64,000 nucleotides of DNA, from the NCBI GenBank assembly GCA_028023455.1, contig JAQFVV010000278.1:778554-842553 (forward strand). The letters run 5' to 3'. The DNA is from Epiperipatus broadwayi. Taxonomy: Eukaryota > Onychophora > Udeonychophora > Euonychophora > Peripatidae. Made by a program: the position numbers and the translations under genes. Shown here one piece after another: positions 24,893 to 37,344 of the stretch; the first letter of the stretch is position 1; every line of letters begins with the position of its first letter. The notes below the pieces were generated by a model. That model was not told the origin of the DNA and did not search any database. It saw nothing but the letters and a program-made list of their open reading frames with translations.

Positions 24893-24950
24893 TCGCGTAG
24901 AGTGCACATTTTTATCTCAGTTCATATTTCAGGTTTTTTTTTATCACCTA
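24893..24950 (-). repeat. Fragment shared with the 55-57 kb LTR-like block
   Basis: GTAGAGTGCACATTTTTA and CAGTTCAT match 56766-56800 (GTAGAGTGCACACTTTTA, AAGTTCAT). It lies outside the LTR-like block starting at 25256, so it is a separate fragment of the same repeat family. Confidence 0.5.
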
Positions 24951-25009
24951 GTGGATTGGTTAACTTTTCTTAGAAAGAATGCAATTGTATTGTAAGTGCT
25001 AGGAATGGT

Positions 25010-25145
25010 AAATAAAAAAAGCTTAATTGTAAAAGATTATTATATTCTTATGATAAGCCACTTTTAATATCTTGGTATTTATATCAAAAATGGTTTAGCA
25101 TAAGATTATAATAAACTTTTACACTTAAGCTTTTTTTATTTAGCA
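25010..25145. repeat. Small foldback
   Basis: TAAATAAAAAAAGCTTAA at the left and TTAAGCTTTTTTTATTTA at the right, with arms of about 45 bp around a loop of about 40 bp. No ORF. Confidence 0.75.
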
Positions 25146-25255
25146 TTTATAATTTAAACAATTTTATATCTGGGAATTTTTTTGTTCATAGTCACAATTA
25201 TTAGTGTCTATGAAGTCCTGAGTTAATTTCTGACAAAACAGTATTTATAATATAT

Positions 25256-27832
25256 TGTAACGGTAAGAATTGTCCCTCCATGCAACAAAATCTAGAACAC
25301 AGACAAAATATACTAAAGCTGATCGAACCCAGATGCTGGGATCCAGAACCCGACCATCATTCAATCCTTTCACCTCTGCTCAATGATCTAATACCCTATG
25401 GACAACACTTATCAACTTACACAGACATTCAATTTATCCACGGCCTGGCAGTCACTCAGGGTAAAACAAAAGACTTGTAAATTAAATAATTGAACACTGA
25501 TTTGGTCAGATATACACACATATGACTAAGTAATTAATTATAGAACTAAATAGAATGATCTACATATAGATAAAATGATGTCTGTGCAAATAAATCTAGA
25601 GTTGGATAAAATGAACTCATGGACAATAAAGATAAGGAAACGTGTTATAATTTTAAATATTATTAATTTAATAAAACAATAAAGAATCGTAAATCAAAAT
25701 ATACACAATTATGTGATTGGAATGTGAGATATTACGCTCACAGGCATTGCTTAACTAATGAGATTAAAGTTACATATTATCTCATTATAAGTATCCATTA
25801 AAGTATTGTGTGGTATTGAAGTTTATGCCTATATTAATATGCCAAATTTCTAGCTCTTTTGTAGTCTGCTAAATCATATGGAACTTTATAGCCAAAGTTA
25901 TATAACTAACTTAATAGAGCTCCTATGGCATCTATCTATATATCTAGTTAAGTCAAGCATATAGTCAAGCTCAGAGTATGCAGGTTAGTGTGTTAACCTA
26001 GATTAGGGTATGCATTGATGCTAGATAAGCATTTAATATAAAAGGAGAGGGAACTGGTTTATTAAAGGTTTACCTATATAGTCTATGGCACATATTAAAA
26101 TATTAATAAAGCTAAAAGGTGCAAATGGGTCATTATTCACAGGCTTCAGCCTACAAAGGCTCAGTTGCCCTATAACCACTCAACTTGCTATGAATAGGAC
26201 CATTAGTAGTTCAGGAGTTGGATAAGCATTAATAATGAATAATCTAGGTCCTTGTGCCCTAGTTCTAAAAGTGTGTGCTTTACCCAAACTAAGTGGGTAA
26301 GTGTGACCTCTGCCAGCAACTCATCAAGAGTCATGCAGAAAGCAGATAATTGTACATTGCATAGTTAGTAAGGACATATCCGCAGATGTTAAGGAAATAG
26401 TTGAAGTACCAATTAAATATAGAAATAGTAAAATCTTCTTTGTATATAGTGAAACAGGAAATTAGTCCCACTATAGGGCATGAATAGTTTGATGTGGTTG
26501 GAATCAATATTAGTATAATTAAAAATATTACAATTGAATGAGAAATGACACAAACTTTGTCTAAATTATTCGAGAATGATTTAGGCTTGATGACTTGATG
26601 ACTACAAACCCAATGGTCCAAGCTACACTGACTGTTTTTTATTTTTGTTTTAATTATATTTTTGTCGTAAGAAATTAAAACTTTTATTTTCAAAAAATAT
26701 CAACAACCCTTGTAATAAAAAAACTCCCATTAAGAATGTACTTACTTGAAAAAGAAGATTTTTGTTCAAACCCCGAATAAATAATAAATACGTAAAATTA
26801 TATTATCGTGCCCTAAAAATAAATAGCGTCTATTTGCATATCTATACAACCCAGTTCTCAAATTTAGTATTTCAAATATACTACTTAAGGAATAAACTTA
26901 ATTAGTAACCTAGTTTAATATTATCACCTGCATCTCAACATATATAAATCTAAGGAGGACAAAGCATATTTGCGGGATAATTACAAATAAAACATTAAAA
27001 TATGCTTTGGAAATATCTCTGTGGCTAGTTCCTATGATGTACATGTTACATATATAAATATTTGTAATTTATAACTAGAGTTAAACAAACTACAATTTTA
27101 ACTAGAGAACGACTGAGTATTGTAATATTAATACCCAAAAATTAATCAGTAAAATAATAATATGATCTCAAAACAGGGAGTGAGAAAATTAATAGTGAGA
27201 AAATTAATAATTCAATTATTTATTATAGCGAAGTTTTGAAATTACCTTCGCAGATTGATAAGCTAAAACTATACTTATAAATACTCACAGTTTCGAATTA
27301 TTTCGCATATTAAACACATATAATATTATAATGATAAAATTATAGAATAGAATAAATTGGATAGATTAGAAATAGGCATAAAAGACTGCAGAAAATTATT
27401 CATTTAGTTTAAAATAGATTATTACAAGTTTTACATTTTACAAGTTTTACATTTTACAAGAGAATTCAAGTTTTACAATCAGACAAGATTTAAATATTAG
27501 CATTTAACAGATTTCTTTGCAGATTTTAGGAAAGGTGTTTGGAAAAGGCAGATTTAATAATCAGCTAGTTTTTAAAAGAACGAATTGAAAGTTACAGTTT
27601 ATGAACAGAGCTGAGAGAGAAAATTTATCCATTTACCAGTCCGTTGTTTTCATTGCAGTTAGTTCTGGGCACTTGGGAGGATAATAAGTTGACACTTTTG
27701 GTGATGATTTAAAGTTAACGGAGATTTTTCCGGGCTGCTTTGCAGGTGTAAGGTATTATATTTTATTGGACCAAGTCTTTTCCATTCCCTGGCTAGGGCC
27801 AAGATGGTGAGTTATGGCCTACTACCCCACCA
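25256..27832 (-). mobile_element. LTR-like block, possible solo LTR
   Basis: Read on the minus strand it starts TGGTGGGGTAGTAGG and ends ACCGTTACA, resembling the starts TGTTGGGG (22460) and TGTTGGGAGTGTAGG (57628) and the end GACCATTACA (23692). Near the end CACTCAGGGTAAAACAAAAG resembles GACTCAGGGAGAAACAAGAG at 55500-55520. It contains no ORF with a domain. Flanking 5-mers do not form a target duplication, so the exact ends are uncertain. Confidence 0.5.
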
Positions 27833-28320
27833 TTTTAAAAATAAAATGAATGTGCATTCTGTTTACAATTCACTTATTATATATATGATCAATCCCTTGG
27901 CCACAAAACTTTAAGTATTTATATTTTTCCAACTCTGGCCACCTGTTTATTTTTACAAGCTTGTCCACATTTATTTATTTTAGAAAAATATATTTAATAG
28001 CCACAACTAGTAGAAAAACTCATTTATTTATTTTAGAAAAACATTTTTAATTATGACTAATTTAGATTTTGTTTTTCTACTCTTTTCCTCCTGCTGTTTA
28101 TTATGACAATGTTATGAAATTCTGTGAAATTGTTATTAACCTTTTATATTTACAAAACCAAGTTCACACTATTTTAAGACTATTGTGTGACCTCATTTAA
28201 AAGTTGTTTACCAGTAACAACTAAAAGTTGCCTTGATAATTAGTAGAAAACTAATTTTATTATCATTCATGCAGAATAACAATGGAAATGGCTTATATAC
28301 ATATGCAATTTCAATAATAC
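27833..28320. other. No recognised feature
   Basis: AT-rich sequence; nothing recognised. Confidence 0.5.
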
Positions 28321-28323
28321 AAC

Positions 28324-28502
28324 AATAAAATTGGCTAAATAATTTAAACTAAAATATTTCTTAAACTAGAAATATTTATAAAATGGATACATATCTGTAA
28401 TATATACCACTAACATAATAAAATTGGCTAAATAATTTAAACTAAAATATTTCTTAAACTATAAATATTTATAAAATGGATACATATCTGTAATATATAC
28501 TA
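28324..28502. repeat. Recent 93-bp tandem duplication
   Basis: AATAAAATTGGCTAAATAAT starts at 28324 and at 28417, and both copies run to CATATCTGTAATATATAC with almost no differences. Confidence 0.9.
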
Positions 28503-29296
28503 TACTATTAAATTACAGACTCACTGTTCGCATATATATATATATATATATGTATGATTTTGCATATATAGTAATTTAAGGTTGTTTAAATGGGTACTCT
28601 GAGAGGGTTTAAACCTGGCATATAGATAGATGTGGGGGTAAAATATGTAAAACAGGCAGATGGATGAAACTGACTGTTTCAATATATATATATTTGCATA
28701 TGTGTGTAGATATCTGGATGTTATACATAGGGTTGTTTGGATGGTGCAAAATAAAAATCATCTTTGCAGCCTATATATTTCTCTTTATCTTATGAATTTT
28801 ATCATAATAACTAATTTATGAATCACCAATATAGTCAAAGTACCAAATTGCCCAAATCATTGATTTCAACATTTTTGCGATATATTGGCACTTATAAATG
28901 TTTGTGGAGTTAAAATATTAGTGATTGATTTTATTTCACTTGGACTATATAATGATTAGCCTAGATTTTACAGAATATCTTTCTTATTCCACTCACAATG
29001 GATGAATGGTGACTATTAATGATTAAAACTGTTAATATTATCTGCAAACTCATATATTTTTATTATTTATTTTCAATGCTGATTTATGTTCTCATGATCA
29101 TAAAGTGTATTGTTTGAGATGATGATGACGATTTTCATCATTGCTGAATACACTTTCAATCATTCAATTACAAATGGCTGAATAGCATGTGGCTGAATAT
29201 ACATGATCCAAATTCACCTTCATATTTTGATATATATATAAATAAAGTTAAAATATATTTGTGTGTGTTTTTTTTTTTTAATTTTAGTATCTAGCT

Positions 29297-29482
29297 CAAT
29301 GGCTCGCAACATTCCTAATGATGCACCCTTTTAATACAGTTTTTTATGTTGTGGTAATCCCCAACCTTTAATTTTTCTACTGTTATGAATTGAAAATGTG
29401 TTTTTTAATGGTCTTAGGTGACCCCTGTGAAAGGGTTGTTCAACCCTCAAAGGGATCGTGACCCACAGATTGTGAACAGCTG
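29297..29482 (-). mobile_element. SPIN-like hAT MITE (non-autonomous)
   Basis: On the minus strand the 186-bp element reads CAGCTGTTCACAATCTGTGG, then TCACGATCCCTTTGAGGG, CCCTTTCACAGGGGTCAC, CTAAGACCATTA, GGTTGGGGATTACCACAACA and finally GGAATGTTGCGAGCCATTG. As I remember it, this is the layout of SPIN non-autonomous hAT elements (GTGGGTCGCGACCCC..., CCTAAGACCAT..., CACCACAACATGAGG...). It is flanked by ATCTAGCT (29289-29296) and ATCTAGGT (29483-29490), an 8-bp duplication with one mismatch that fits the hAT target pattern nTCTAGAn. It has diverged by many transitions, so it is not recent. Confidence 0.8.
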
Positions 29483-29499
29483 ATCTAGGTCATTGTAGA

Positions 29500-31120
29500 A
29501 CTCTGATTGTCATATTGGCCATGTCATGAGCTATATTATTATACTAACTGTGCTAATCTGATTGTATATTTTTGTACGATTAGCATAGCATTTCTAACTC
29601 TAAAATTTTCCGTTTTACTTTCTGTATTGTTTATCTCCCTCTCTAATTTTATTTTGTTTTACTTCTGAACTTAAAATAGCTGTTAATATGTGATACATAA
29701 TTTTTATATGTAATTATATGTAACTAAAAACTGTAGAAAGTTAAAATTTACATCTATTATTTTTTGTTCAAACAATGATAAAAACAAAATAAAAATTAAA
29801 ATATATATTTTTCAAATTGTAAATGAGAAACAATAAACTATTTAGAATTTTTTCTCATTTTTTATATTAAAAAAAATTCCACGTCTCTTTGTAGAAAGGG
29901 CAATAGTAATATAAATAAATATTTCATTGACATTATATTACGGCAAATATATACTAATTAATAAATAATTTCTTGTCACAAATACATTTTCATGTGCAGA
30001 TATCAATTTCTATCAAAAATATATAATGAAGCTCAATATTTAATTCTTCATATACATTCAACAATCATTTGGATCTTTATTAAAGATCAGTATTTCCTGT
30101 TCCGAAAGCAAGATAAAAATTAACCTTTTTAAAACAATGAACAGACTGATATAATCGGCACCTTATTTCAATTGTATTTTATCTAAATCCAAGTTTAAAC
30201 TCATAATAATTTTATCTTTCTACTATTTTCACTTAACTACGGATTCGGAGAATTATTGCTCTCCGGAAAGTGACTGTTATAATAATAAATATTCACAAAC
30301 AAAAAAATAATTTATTAAGAATCCAGTTTTTTTTTAAAATTCTACTAATAAAATACTACAAAACTTTAAAATATAAAGACTACATGATAATAATCTAATT
30401 ACGAAAATTATTTAATTATTAGTAAATGTGTAAACAGTTGTACCATGTGCAAATTTGAAACATAATTTATAGTAATAAAATTACAATTACTGATATGATA
30501 AAACAAATGAATAAATATGTCTTCACAGAATTTTAACTTAATTACGTTAGGAAAGCAACATGAATAAACTGATAAAATAAATATTTTCCTCTATTTTGAG
30601 TCGCATTATTAAAATTAAATTATTTAAACAACCAGTGAAAATCAACAAGATGTGAAAAAAAAAAGCAATTATAAATTTTGTTTTACATTTTTAATAAAAT
30701 AAAATTTAAAATGTCAATCTTCATTGACACAAGGCTTTTTTAATATATTAAAAACATTATTCTGAAATCTAATTTTGTCTGAAAGTGAAATTAAAGTTTT
30801 ACTACTAGTGTCAGGGGTCTGTTATTATAATAAGTAACAACATGCCACATCTCATGACTTAAGTTTCAAATTTCAGGCAGCTGAAATATTCAAAGCAAAT
30901 TAAAATCTTTTTAGCCAATATTTTTTAGTACTCTATTAATGACAACATATTAAAACAAAGAAAAACAATTGTTAAAGCTTTTACACCCTGTCATTTGAGT
31001 CCCTGAGGAGAATTGTCTTTTGCTCTTTTTGTTTGTACTGAGACACTGGCAATCTGCCAAGTATTTCCCTGTAATATTCCATTTAGTATTATTATCAATC
31101 ATTTAAAAATAACTTTGCAT
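29500..31120. other. No recognised feature
   Basis: AT-rich sequence with only short chance frames. Confidence 0.5.
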
Positions 31121-31129
31121 GATTTCTCA

Positions 31130-31500
31130 TGATTGTAGGAGCACCTAATTGGGATCAGAAGGTTCCAGGACCAATTTTGGCTTTCACAGTTCTGGTGATC
31201 ATGTGATGTTTAGTGGTTTATTATGAACTCCTGAGAAACCATTAAGCATCACATGATCACCATCTCTTATACTAGCACATAATTGTTTATAATCAAGGCA
31301 AATATCTCCACTACAGTATGGAGAGTTTTGCCTTGATTATAACTCCTGAGAAATAAAGTCATGCTCTTTTTTAGTTCTGCACTGTTTGGTGCAGTTGCTT
31401 GAGTGTATAATTTGGGGAAGGAAAGGTCCCAGAATTGATTCGGACATTCAGAGGTCTGGTGCTCAAGCTTATTATGAATTCCTGAGCTATAAAACCATAT
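31130..31500 (+). repeat. Two SINE4-like tRNA-derived copies, the first interrupted
   Basis: The second copy (31385-31500) has an A box (TGGTGCAGTTGCTTGAGTG) and a weak B-box relic (GAATTGATTCGG), then TTATTATGAATTCCTGAG and a pyrimidine-rich tail. The first (31130-31238, resumed at 31341-31375) shares GGTTCCAGGACCAATTTTGG, then GTTCTGGTG and TTATTATGAACTCCTGAG. It is split by a family A copy. Confidence 0.55.
31239..31340 (+). repeat. Short family A copy with 13-bp target duplication
   Basis: It starts CCATTAAGCATCACATGATC, ends ATGGAGAGTTTTGCCTTG and lies between perfect copies of AACTCCTGAGAAA (31226-31238 and 31341-31353). Its inner part CATAATTGTTTATAATCAAG is partly inverted relative to its end. 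This copy fixes the left end of the family. Confidence 0.85.
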
Positions 31501-31921
31501 GCCTTTTTTTTTATTTAAAATGAAATAAGATCACTAATACTAGAAAAAAAAACATAAAATTTCTGCATATGGAATTAAAGACTAAAATATGCTGACCAAA
31601 ACAGATATGATCTCTACCAGTCAGGCTTATATTAACGTACATGAGAAAATAATAATAAACAATCTAGAAAAAATATGATAAAAATAATAGAGAAATAACA
31701 GAAAAATATGTTTGTGTTTAAAACATTTTACCTAGCACTAGACAACCAGATGCTTTATCTATGAACCTACATGAGATATTTTTTACTCAGGCATAGTTCA
31801 ATTTGGAAAAAGTAAACAGTATGTAAATATATAATGATGGATTATTATGTAGGGTAATATTTGTAACAGATGAGATGATTTTTTTAAACATTATTAACAT
31901 AAATAGTTGAGTGACATCTAG

Positions 31922-32022
31922 TTTTAAGCATTGTTAGCTGAGAGGTCAGCACAGTCATCTTGCAAGCAAGTAGTTGGTTGCAGACAGTTGTGGGTTCACT
32001 TCCCGGTCAATGTTATGACATA
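31922..32022 (+). repeat. SINE1 copy
   Basis: TTAAGCATTGTTAGCTGAGAGG (A box within), GTGGGTTCACTTCCCGG (B box) and ATGTTATGACATATG match the other SINE1 copies. The loop segment is longer than at 10529. Target duplication not clear. Confidence 0.8.
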
Positions 32023-32029
32023 TGAATAT

Positions 32030-33060
32030 ATATATGTTGAACAACTTAATCTAAAAGAATGAATGTTACACAAAATGAAAAGAGTTAGAAAAGTAATTTA
32101 AATATCAAGTGCTTTTTCAATTTACAGGGTCAAACTGTTTTATTCGTTCTAGACCTCTGCAATCACATGATCACATAATGATTACATATTGATAGGTGCT
32201 TCCAATGTCTAATATATGTGATGTTTACCCTTTTATTGCATAAAAATTTGCATGTATTATAAGTACAGTGCAACTCAATTATTTATATTAACTGCTCCAG
32301 AAGAGTCATTTCATTATTAACATATATTAGACAATATAATTGTCAATTATCATATGACTATTTACTTGAAGAGTTTTAAAATAAGTAGAAATAGCTCTGC
32401 TCTGCACACTATATGTCAGCAGATTTAAAATAACTTGCAACAGTTACAAGTTCCATAACATAATGCACCATATGTTAATACACCTGGATTTTCTACAGTT
32501 TTATAAAAAGAACAGAAACATTATATAGGAATCCATACTCTTAAAAAAATGAATATGCATTTTGTCTATATAGTGCAGTATTTATATCTTTTGTTAAGCA
32601 TCAGTGGTTTCTTCTGCTGGTTGAAATCTAAAAAGATGTTATTTTATTTTTCAATTTTTTGTGATCTAAGATTATATTTTTCTACTTTTTTTACATAGAT
32701 ACTTTAATATTTTTGGTATGTAGTGCTTTGTTTCACTTATGTTATTTCACCATTTAAACTTTTAATTACATCATAAAATAATACTATTCTCAAAGATCGT
32801 ATCAGATAGTAGTTGTAGCAATTACATTCTAAAAGCATGCTGAAGATGTTGTAATTTAAATCACAATAAATCTTTAGATTAATCTAGTTAGTCATCTAGG
32901 TTATGTTTTTCAAGATAATTTGCATACAAAATTTGAGAATTTCATAAGAAGGGTCCATATTATTTTATAAGACATTTTAATGTATTTTAAAGACATTTTG
33001 TTACAAATTATTTTTTATAAAGCATTCATGATTATTTGTATTGTATTTTTTTATTAAAAC
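32030..33060. other. No recognised feature, perhaps a LINE 3' region
   Basis: AT-rich sequence downstream, in the minus-strand sense, of the LINE relic that ends near 33080. Nothing else was recognised. Confidence 0.4.
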
Positions 33061-33079
33061 ATATAATTTATTTATAACA

Positions 33080-34440
33080 AGATAACATTGACTTTATATA
33101 TACATTGATAAAATAAATCTAAAAAGAAAAGACATGAAAATAATCAATCAACATTTGTAAGATTATGAAGTAACCATGTTTTTTCATACAACTTCACTGG
33201 AGCCAATAACTTGTCTCTAGATTTAATTTTGTTCATAATTTCCAAATAAACTTTCCAAGGACTAAGATTTGTTTGATTAAACACAAACATGCATCTTGTT
33301 ATCCATATTGAAAATAAAAATAAAAATAGCCATTCTAATGATTGAATAAACTCCACTTTTAAATGCACTTAAGAGTGACAAAACATTAATATTATTTGGA
33401 GGACCATTTGCAATTATATTTTCCCAGAGATGATGAAAAAATGGGCAATCAAAGAAAATATGTTGTAATGTTTCATCATTAGACTTACATAAATTACATA
33501 GCAGATTAACTTTTGAAAGCCTCTTTTCTAAACTAAAAATGATTAGTGGGTAAAGAAGTAAGATTATATTTTAAAATAAAATATATATATTTGGGTTCAA
33601 AAATCAAATGTCTAGATTTTTTAACAAATAATTTATTAGAAATATTTAACTGAATTGGTATTTTTTCTTGACTATTATTTATAAGCTTATAGACATCCCA
33701 GTATTTTATTTTATTTTCTAAGATATTTCTTGTAATAGGAAATAATTTGACTAAGTATTCCCTTAAATTTTTGATCCAATTACTTAGAATTGGTGGAGGT
33801 GTATCAATAGGTTCAAAAATAAACCCAGTTTTGTTTTCTGGCAGATTAAAATAAATGGCACTTAAAGCACTCATTAATTTTTGTGTATAAAAAACATGTA
33901 ATGCATGAAGTCCAAGACCATTGTGTTCTTTAGACATTTGTACTTTAGATAAACTTATGGCTACACATTTTCCATTCCAAAGCAGTTTGGAGCAGATTGA
34001 GTTGATTTTTTCTGAAAAAAAATAGTAGGCTTAATAACTGGAAGATAATAATTAATTCATGGGAAAATCATCATGTTCAATAATGCAGTCTTGCCAGGAT
34101 GTGATAAAAAAATAATGGCCAAAGATTTAACATTTTTTTTTAGTTTTGTCCAGGCTGTCCTGTTGTATTTCTTTTCTCATAGCCATTTTAGACAATGCTA
34201 TTGGATAACCAAGAAAATTTTGTGGCTTGGCAGTATATATTGAAGGAATAACATTACCATGATTAATATTCCAAACTGAAAATTTAGAGCAGTTTAAATT
34301 AAGATTAAATTTAACAGCATATCTAACTAAAATTTTATAAAGACTCGGTAAGTCTTTTGGACATGGAAGAAATATTGTAATGTCATCAACATATGATATG
34401 TGATGAATCTCTTCCATAAGTGTTGGAACACATATCCCAG
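33080..34440 (-). pseudogene. L1/Tx1-type LINE polymerase relic
   Basis: In order on the minus strand: GICVPTLMEEIHHISYVDDI (34380-34440), where Y-V-D-D is the RT active site of motif C; NLNLNCSKFSVW; LLWNGKCVAISLSKVQMSKE (33920-33985); HNGLGLHALHVFYTQKLMSA; a zinc-binding stretch LLCNLCKSNDETLQHIFFDC (C-x2-C...H...C) then PFFHHLWE (33430-33500); and IFNMDNKMHVCV or IWITRCMFVFN in the next frame. This order of RT, an LSKxQ-K-GGLGL-like block and a C-terminal CCHC-type zf-RVT motif fits the L1/Tx1 group. At least three frameshifts and several stops make it dead. The upstream parts of the polymerase were not found. Confidence 0.75.
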
Positions 34441-35020
34441 TTCATTTTCAATTCTGCAAAGCTTCTTAAGAGCTTATTTGTGAGCTCTATATATAATATT
34501 TTTTCTTCTACAAAATAAAGATTTACAATAGGTTCATTATCCTGTTTAAAATTGTATTTCTACATCAATTCCCAATGACAGCATTGTCTTAAAAACCCAT
34601 TTTGGGTTTCACAAAAATGTAATAATATTAATTTACTCAATCATATTTAATCTATAAGTTTTAATTCTCAAGTTTATTATACTTAGATAGTTATTTGTTA
34701 ATTATTATTTTTAGTTAGAAACTTGTAGTTTGATTAGCAACAAATCTTAACTACTATGAGTATGACCTGGTTTTGAGTCCAAGAAAAATACATTTGACAA
34801 TTGTTGCAGGTTTAATCAAAATTCAAACTTTTATTTCAGGTAACTGATCTGTTTTAAGAAATTGATATATAAGATTTTAAAAAATCATTCAATCTTTTAT
34901 GTCTTAGCAGCATGACAAATAATGCGTTTTCCTTTAATATTCTTTTCTAAGGTGCAATTACAAAATATATCTGACTTGCGATATACTATTTAAAACCTAT
35001 GACTTATTTTTCATATATAT
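34441..35020. other. No recognised feature
   Basis: AT-rich sequence upstream of the LINE relic. It may hold unreadable LINE sequence. Confidence 0.4.
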
Positions 35021-35021
35021 A

Positions 35022-35317
35022 TATTAAGTATTAAATCACCCCACATGGTTAAGAAATCCAGTACTGCCCTCTGTGAACTAATATATAAAATATATGTTTG
35101 TTTGTAGCAAAAAGTTAAGATCGTTGTTTGCTAAATTTCAAGTTCTTTGTTTGAGTTTGTTCGTATTTCAATATATAACATCATATAGCAGACAAGTCAA
35201 AGTGGTATCATTTTGATCTGGCTATTTTGAAATACGAACTCTAATGTATTTTATATATTAGTTCACAGAGGGCAGTACTGGATTTCTTAACCATGTGGGG
35301 TGATTTAATGCTTAATA
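35022..35317. repeat. Foldback with ~75-bp terminal inverted repeats
   Basis: Left end TATTAAGTATTAAATCACCC, right end GGGTGATTTAATGCTTAATA. Both arms include AAATCCAGTACTGCCCTCTG and its complement. An inner pair (GTTCGTATTTCAATATA and TTTTGAAATACGAAC) extends the fold. No ORF. The TA-rich flanks hide any short target duplication. Confidence 0.85.
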
Positions 35318-35329
35318 TTGTATATATTT

Positions 35330-35735
35330 ATTTCAGTATATGTTATGCATTGGGATTATTATATATATATATGTTCATGGGTCACCCTATCTAAAACAGA
35401 AATTATTAAATGGACATTATGACCTGAAGAAATGCAACTTTTATCCGGCCTGACCTCATACTGAAGCCAAACATAAAGAATTATTGTTTGCATTACATAA
35501 AATATCTTTACATGTTACATCATTTTTACAGATCATTGGCTCATCATCTTTCTAATCACAAATAGTACTCATCTTTTCATTAGACCCTTAAAGACCTGCT
35601 AGGATCTTTTCAACTGCATAGTTTGATTTTTTAAAAGTATATTTATAAAATTATTTTTAATATTACTTAAATATAAAATATATTATCACACAGACTTCAA
35701 ACATAATACAAAATATAATGTATTAAAATAGTTTA
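35330..35735. other. No recognised feature
   Basis: AT-rich sequence; nothing recognised. Confidence 0.5.
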
Positions 35736-35739
35736 TATG

Positions 35740-36045
35740 ATACAATGAAGTATAGAGACAGATGTGTTGAGATTAAAAAGGAGAATCAAGACTGAAATAT
35801 TTGGATTAAAGACAATGAGACTAAAATGAATCTATAAAAGTCATATTCTTAGAAGAGTTGATTAATAGATAAATTATGTCATAAACTTGATTCTAAAAGT
35901 TTATAAAATATTTTACAAAATGATCATATATGAAAGAGATAAAATAAGGAAATGTGTTGGAACAATGTGAAAATAGTCTATGGATGAAGAAAACTTAATC
36001 CAGTTGAAATTAATATATAATGGTTGAAAATTATGCTGATAACCA
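35740..36045 (+). pseudogene. Ancient RTE LINE 3' relic
   Basis: The plus strand reads a SHILRRVD-like string (compare GHIVRRDD at 12.8 kb), then INYVINLILK and ERDKIRKCVGTM (compare DEMRKCAGIM), and ends with AATATATAATGGTTGAAAAT where other copies have GGTTGATGATGAT. Stops occur throughout. Confidence 0.6.
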
Positions 36046-36529
36046 CAATTATGAAAACATGCTAAATGATTAAATGCATATTTATGGAATTAACATTCAA
36101 ACAGAAAATTCATATTTAACATTATGGCAATTATAATCATTTAAGTTATTTTAATCTAGTTTAATGTTTAGTTTTTCTCTTTTCTACTTTATTTTCTGAA
36201 CAGAAAACATATATTTTTATGTTTTTGAAAGAACTGTTTGTTAACAAAAAAATTTAAATTTATGTATAGAAAATTTTGCATACATCCTTTTATTAATTAG
36301 TAAAGCATTTTTTGGGTGTGGGTGTAAAAAAAATGATGATACTCCCAATATCTACATTAATAAAAAATACGTTGCTATATAAAAATATATATATTAGTGT
36401 TACATTTTTTTTATTTATAAAAGCAAATATTATTATATATATAATGATTTTGTCTGTAGTCTTGAAAATATTACTGAAGTCTTTACAGATGAATTAAACA
36501 ATCAAAAAAACATAATTTGAGCTGACAAT

Positions 36530-37290
36530 AAGGAACTAAATAGAACTATGTATTTTTTAGATTTACAAATGTTTAGAGAAAATAATTGTTTAAGTTATTT
36601 ACTTGTCAAACTTATTCAAGAAAGAGGTTATATTCATTTTAAATCACATGAGCTAATGATACATAAGATGGCTAGATTAAATCTTTTTTTCAAATCATAA
36701 TAATATATCAGACAGTTTATAAAAGTGATAAAATTCAAAATATTGAACTATTTACTCAAGAACATATAAATGCAGGATAAGTTGATCAGGTGGGTCAGCA
36801 GTTTGAGATGGCACTGAGCATAGTGAATCATATGAACGTCTGAGTTCAAATCCTGCATATATTACATATATAAATGCAGGTTTCAGCCTGCACAATGTAT
36901 TGATAAGATAGAAGGCAAATTTTACATATATAATAAAATATATATCCATACAATTTTTAAATATTCAATTCAAATTTCTTTTAAAAAAATATTTGATGAT
37001 AAGTACAATTTTTCATTTTATGTTCCTCCAAATGTAGACAGTATTGATTAATCAATCAAAAAATACTATTCCTAAAATGCAAAAAAAAAATAAAAATAAT
37101 ATTATGTATTAAGCTATATGTGAAGGCAAAAAACATACATTGGGGAATCAAGATGTATTCATAGAAAAAAATTAAAAAACACAAACTACTATACAATCAC
37201 TTAAAAAATGTGACAAACATTCAGTCTAATGCTGCCTCAGTTTTCTTTGACCACTAAAAATTTTGCTATTTTAAATTTACTTTTTAACCC
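36530..37290 (+). pseudogene. Penelope-like element relic split by a SINE
   Basis: Before the insertion the plus strand reads MYFLDLQMFRENNCLSYLL, LIQERGYIHFKSHELMIHKM and DKIQNIELFTQE, matching YLDLMITRDNSILNYKL, LQKRGYINFKSKVPMMHKM and DKLKNIEIFAKE of the intact PLE. After it come IFDDKYNFSFYVPPNVDSI and GESRCIHRK, with stops, and a degraded PQFSLT (compare SSVFFD). It lacks the N-terminal half and the RT core. Confidence 0.85.
36770..36905 (+). repeat. SINE2-like copy inside the PLE relic
   Basis: A-box-like TGGGTCAGCAG, B box GAGTTCAAATCC, then TGCATATATTACATATATAA; the B-box half matches 8992-9060. The position inside a PLE reading frame shows that it is an insertion. Confidence 0.6.
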
Positions 37291-37344
37291 AGATCATTTA
37301 AGTTGAAGAAAAACATCATAAAAAGTGAAAAAATAAAATATTAG

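Noticed and set aside
26331-26693. 120-codon minus-strand frame
   Set aside because: Lies inside an LTR-like block, no domain or motif recognised; probably chance.
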